Source: Clostridia bacterium
Lineage (GTDB): Bacteria; Bacillota; Clostridia; Oscillospirales; CAG-272
Direction of reading: 5' to 3'
DNA: 23,208 nucleotides
Assembly (NCBI GenBank): GCA_017461825.1
Contig: JAFTXB010000082.1
Location: forward strand, 1 to 23,208
The notes under the pieces are model-generated. The model did not search any database and was not told where the DNA came from. It saw only the letters and a list, made by a program, of their open reading frames with translations. Numbering within the stretch: the first letter of the stretch is position 1; each line of letters begins with the position of its first letter. Made by a program: the position numbers and the translations under genes. Shown here piece after piece: positions 20,619-23,208 of this stretch.

Positions 20619-23208
20619 TTAGTCTTTCTTTTTGCGAACAACCATCATTGCGCCGCCTGCAACCGATACGATCAGTGCAATTGCGCCGCCAACAACGCTG
20701 CCGCAACCCTTCTTTTCGGTGTCCGCACCGGTTCCGGTGGTTTCCTCGGGGGTCTTTGCGGTGGTTTCAGCTGCGGTGGTGTCCTTTGCGGTGGTTTCCT
20801 CGGGAGTAGTTACCTCGGGGGTAGTTACCTCTTCGGTAGTGGTCTCCTCGGGGGTGGTTTCCTCGGGAGGAGTGGTGGGCTTAATGCTTGAGAAGTCAAC
20901 CTTTTCAAACGTGGGAGCGGTTTCGCCTGCCTTATCAGCCGATGCTGCGTCGATCACGAGGTTTGCACCCGTGTTGTAGATGTAACCAACGAGAGCGGAG
21001 TGATACTTCATCATAATGTCAACGTCATTAACCTTGACACCCGTATTCGAAGCAACCGTGCTGGTAACAGTGCCGTAGTTGTAGCAGTTTTCAATGGTTG
21101 CGCCTGCATTTACGGGAAGGGATCCGAGAATTGCAACGCCTGCATAACCCGAGGTTACGTTTGCAAAGTTAACGCAATTCTTGATCAGGATCTTATCAGC
21201 GCCTCTGGTGGTTTCACCTACCATACCTGCGCAGGAGCTTACCTTCTTGATATCAAACGTACCTTCCTTGTTGATCTCCGCGGTCTTTGCGGGAGCCTCT
21301 GCGGTACCTGCGAGAAGGGTTCCTGCAACTACGCAGCTGTCAATTTCAAGATCGCACGCAGCCGCACGGCCGAGAAGTCCGCCCGAACGACCGGTGCCGG
21401 AGGTCATCTTACCGTTGAAGGTAACGTTCTTCATAATGAGCTTGGCATTTTCGCCCTTATCCTTATCGTAGTCTGTCTGACCGACAACACCGCCCGTCAG
21501 CTGACCGGAAGCCTCAACGGTTACGGCAATGTAGCAGTTTTCGATAACAGTGGGAGTATCCTTTTTAGCACGAACCTCACCGACAAGTCCGCCGGTCTTG
21601 TTGGTACCCTTTACAACGATATGCTCGCCCAAAACGATGTTGCGAGCGGTTCCGTTCAGGTTGTTAAAGAAGCCTGCGGGAGCGGCACCGGTGATATTGA
21701 TGTAATCGATCACGTAGCCCTGTCCGTCAAAGGTGCCTGCAAATGTTTTACTGGTATCTTCAAACTTAGGCTTACCGATTCCCGCAAAATTGGATGTGGG
21801 ATCATCTGCGCCGCCGCCGATGATGTTGGCAGTCTGGTAAATGGTAACACCCTCAAAGGTGGTGGTGCCATTTGTAACGAGAGCAGCCAATGTCTGGAGA
21901 CCTTCCAAGTCGCTCAGAGTGTACTCTGTCTTGTTGGTAGCATCAAGATAATTCTTGATGTCGGTCATGCCGGTGGTGTCCTTCTTTACAACAGCTGCTG
22001 CGCTGTAGCCGCCTACAACTACAACAGCGGGCTTAAAGTTGACCTTTTCAAATGCGGGAGCAGTCTGTCCTGCAAGATCCTTGGAATCATCGCCAATAAC
22101 GAGCGTAACACCCGTATTCTTAATGAATCCAACGAGTGCGGAGTGGTACTCGATTGCATAATCGTTGCCGCCAACCTTAATGTTTCCGCCGGAAGCAACC
22201 GTGTTGGTAATGGTTCCGTAGTTGGTGCAGTTTACGATGGTTGCGCCCGAGTTCTTGGGAAGCGCGCCAACAAATGCAGCTGCCGAGCAACCCGATGTAA
22301 TGTTTGCAACGTTTACACTGTTCTTGATAGAGATCTTGTCTGCGCCTTTGGTGGTCTCACCAACGAATCCTCCAAAGGAGCTGACCTTCTTCAGTCCCGT
22401 GCCGTCTGCATCGGCAGAAGCCTTGGGGGTTTCTGCGGTACCGGTGAGCAGTGTGCCTGCTACAACGCAGTTGTCAATTTCAAGATCAACGGCTGCTGCA
22501 CGGCCGAGAAGACCGCCCGCACGACCGCCTGCAATGGTTGCGCTGCCGTTGAAGGTAACGTTGGTGATCTTAATTGCAGAGTTGGGATTCTGTGCGGCAT
22601 CCCAGTCTGCCTGACCGACAACACCGCCACAAAGAGAGCCGCCTGCCTTAACGGTAGCCGCAATGTAGCAGTTATCGATAACAGCGGGAGTATCACCGGG
22701 GCGAACTGCGCCAACAAGACCGCCTACCTGGCTCTTGGTGGTATCAACGATAAAGTTGTCACCCAGAACAACGTTGCGGATTGTTCCCTTAGCGGAGTTA
22801 AAGAATCCTACCATATTGCTGGAAGTATTCTTAACGGTAAGGTCATTAACGTAGTAGCCCTGTCCATCGTAAGTACCTGCAAAGATCTTGTTCAGATCCT
22901 TACCAATACCTGCAAAGGGGGCGTTTGCGCCATCCGTACCGAGACCCTTACCGGAAATGTTAGCGGTCTGGTAAATGGTAACGCCTGCGAGAGTTTTGCC
23001 GCCGGTAACAATGGTGGCAAGCTTGTTCAGGCCCTCAAGGTCGCTGACAACGTACTCTGTTTTATCAGAGTTGGCGTCAAAGTCCTTGAAGTTTGTGATG
23101 CCTGTAACATCTTTCTTGACTACACGGCTTGCGCTATAGCCAAGAGGGGTGGTTTCCGTGGCAAATGCCATAAAGCTGATTACACCGGTCAGAAGTGCAA
23201 CAACCATA
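20619..23208 (-). CDS. Surface protein with two GLUG-type modules, stalk and GCGS tail (5' partial)
   Basis: The first residues lie beyond the window edge; the visible part has 862 residues and begins within a signal peptide (ALLTGVISFMAFATE). Two ~370-residue modules follow (about 23-391 and 400-772), each opening GYSAxxVVKKD and each with GLUG-type turns (GGLVG, GGVVGQ, GGLLGRAAA) and a closing TAPxFEKV. A Thr/Glu/Pro stalk (about 776-830) leads to KKGCGS (832-837), a hydrophobic helix and VRKKKD. It is the larger paralogue of the protein at 14843, with one module more. No catalytic site is visible; beta-solenoid adhesin or substrate-binding is likely but not proven. Gene duplication or unequal crossing-over could change the module number. 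Confidence 0.86.
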   Translation of the reverse strand, partial: MVVALLTGVISFMAFATETTPLGYSASRVVKKDVTGITNFKDFDANSDKTEYVVSDLEGLNKLATIVTGGKTLAGVTIYQTANISGKGLGTDGANAPFAGIGKDLNKIFAGTYDGQGYYVNDLTVKNTSSNMVGFFNSAKGTIRNVVLGDNFIVDTTKSQVGGLVGAVRPGDTPAVIDNCYIAATVKAGGSLCGGVVGQADWDAAQNPNSAIKITNVTFNGSATIAGGRAGGLLGRAAAVDLEIDNCVVAGTLLTGTAETPKASADADGTGLKKVSSFGGFVGETTKGADKISIKNSVNVANITSGCSAAAFVGALPKNSGATIVNCTNYGTITNTVASGGNIKVGGNDYAIEYHSALVGFIKNTGVTLVIGDDSKDLAGQTAPAFEKVNFKPAVVVVGGYSAAAVVKKDTTGMTDIKNYLDATNKTEYTLSDLEGLQTLAALVTNGTTTFEGVTIYQTANIIGGGADDPTSNFAGIGKPKFEDTSKTFAGTFDGQGYVIDYINITGAAPAGFFNNLNGTARNIVLGEHIVVKGTNKTGGLVGEVRAKKDTPTVIENCYIAVTVEASGQLTGGVVGQTDYDKDKGENAKLIMKNVTFNGKMTSGTGRSGGLLGRAAACDLEIDSCVVAGTLLAGTAEAPAKTAEINKEGTFDIKKVSSCAGMVGETTRGADKILIKNCVNFANVTSGYAGVAILGSLPVNAGATIENCYNYGTVTSTVASNTGVKVNDVDIMMKYHSALVGYIYNTGANLVIDAASADKAGETAPTFEKVDFSSIKPTTPPEETTPEETTTEEVTTPEVTTPEETTAKDTTAAETTAKTPEETTGTGADTEKKGCGSVVGGAIALIVSVAGGAMMVVRKKKD
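20718..20880 (-). repeat. Thr/Glu/Pro stalk coding repeat of the two-module protein
   Basis: Similar TTPEE/TTTEE coding units as in the smaller paralogue, with TTPEV and TTAKDTTA variants. The repeated unit and reading frame match the other stalk, which supports common descent of the whole tail. Confidence 0.75.
20892..22010 (-). repeat. GLUG-type module, copy C (second in the large protein)
   Basis: The downstream ~373-residue copy in the large surface protein. It follows copy B after a short VVVVG joint at residues 395-399, has TFDGQGY in place of TYDGQGY, and ends directly before the Thr/Glu stalk. Confidence 0.85.
22035..23141 (-). repeat. GLUG-type module, copy B (first in the large protein)
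   Basis: The upstream ~369-residue copy in the large surface protein, starting at residue 23 right after the signal peptide. It resembles copy A closely in GETTKGADKI, CTNYGTIT and DSKDLAGQTAP. Copies B and C lie head to tail 24 bases apart. Confidence 0.85.

Overview
The window looks like chromosomal DNA from a Gram-positive Clostridia bacterium, probably an uncultured gut or rumen member near the Oscillospirales. The reasons are sigma-A type promoters (two with perfect TTGACA-17-TATAAT), strong AGGAGG-like ribosome binding sites with ATG/GTG/TTG starts, lipoprotein signal peptides, a CpsB/C/D-type tyrosine phosphoregulation trio, sodium-pump decarboxylase subunits, a DUF1538/P-II gene pair, and large wall or membrane-anchored proteins with Thr/Glu-rich stalks. 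No rRNA, tRNA, CRISPR array, phage gene or transposase was found. Taxonomy is inference from style and gene families only.

Layout. 1-930: rnhA (RNase HI) on the plus strand behind a good promoter and an unusual hairpin, followed by an inverted-repeat element and a two-way terminator. 936-3653 (minus): a CNNM/CorC-type membrane protein, then OadB-like and tiny OadG-like subunits of a sodium-translocating decarboxylase. The CNNM gene has a leader of about 240 nt with a possible 22-codon Pro/Asp/Glu-rich leader peptide just before an attenuator-like hairpin. That leader and the DUF1538 operon diverge from about 3900-4000. 4039-6305 (plus): a DUF1538 membrane protein (internal duplication) translationally coupled to a double P-II-like protein, which has a strong internal start before its second P-II domain. 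6434-6805 (plus): a small lipoprotein behind a perfect promoter, ending in a two-way terminator.

6934-9259 (minus): cpsB-cpsC-cpsD (PHP-type phosphatase, Wzz-like adaptor, BY-kinase) without glycosyltransferases beside them. 9451-14597 (minus): a two-gene operon of a 977-aa PHP-domain protein with two degenerate SGNH-like C-terminal domains and a GH36 alpha-galactosidase, from another perfect promoter. 14843-23208 (minus): a surface block made of a large surface protein with two copies of a ~370-aa GLUG-type module (5' end off the window), an orphan solute-binding lipoprotein, a metallo-beta-lactamase-fold lipoprotein and a second surface protein with one copy of the same module. Both surface proteins end in the same GCGS-transmembrane-RKK tail.

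The most interesting candidates are the leader peptide/attenuator upstream of the CNNM gene (possibly a Gram-positive analogue of MgtL-type Mg2+ sensing), the DUF1538 plus dual P-II module with a nested start, the PHP-SGNH-SGNH fusion, and the shared GCGS C-terminal tail.
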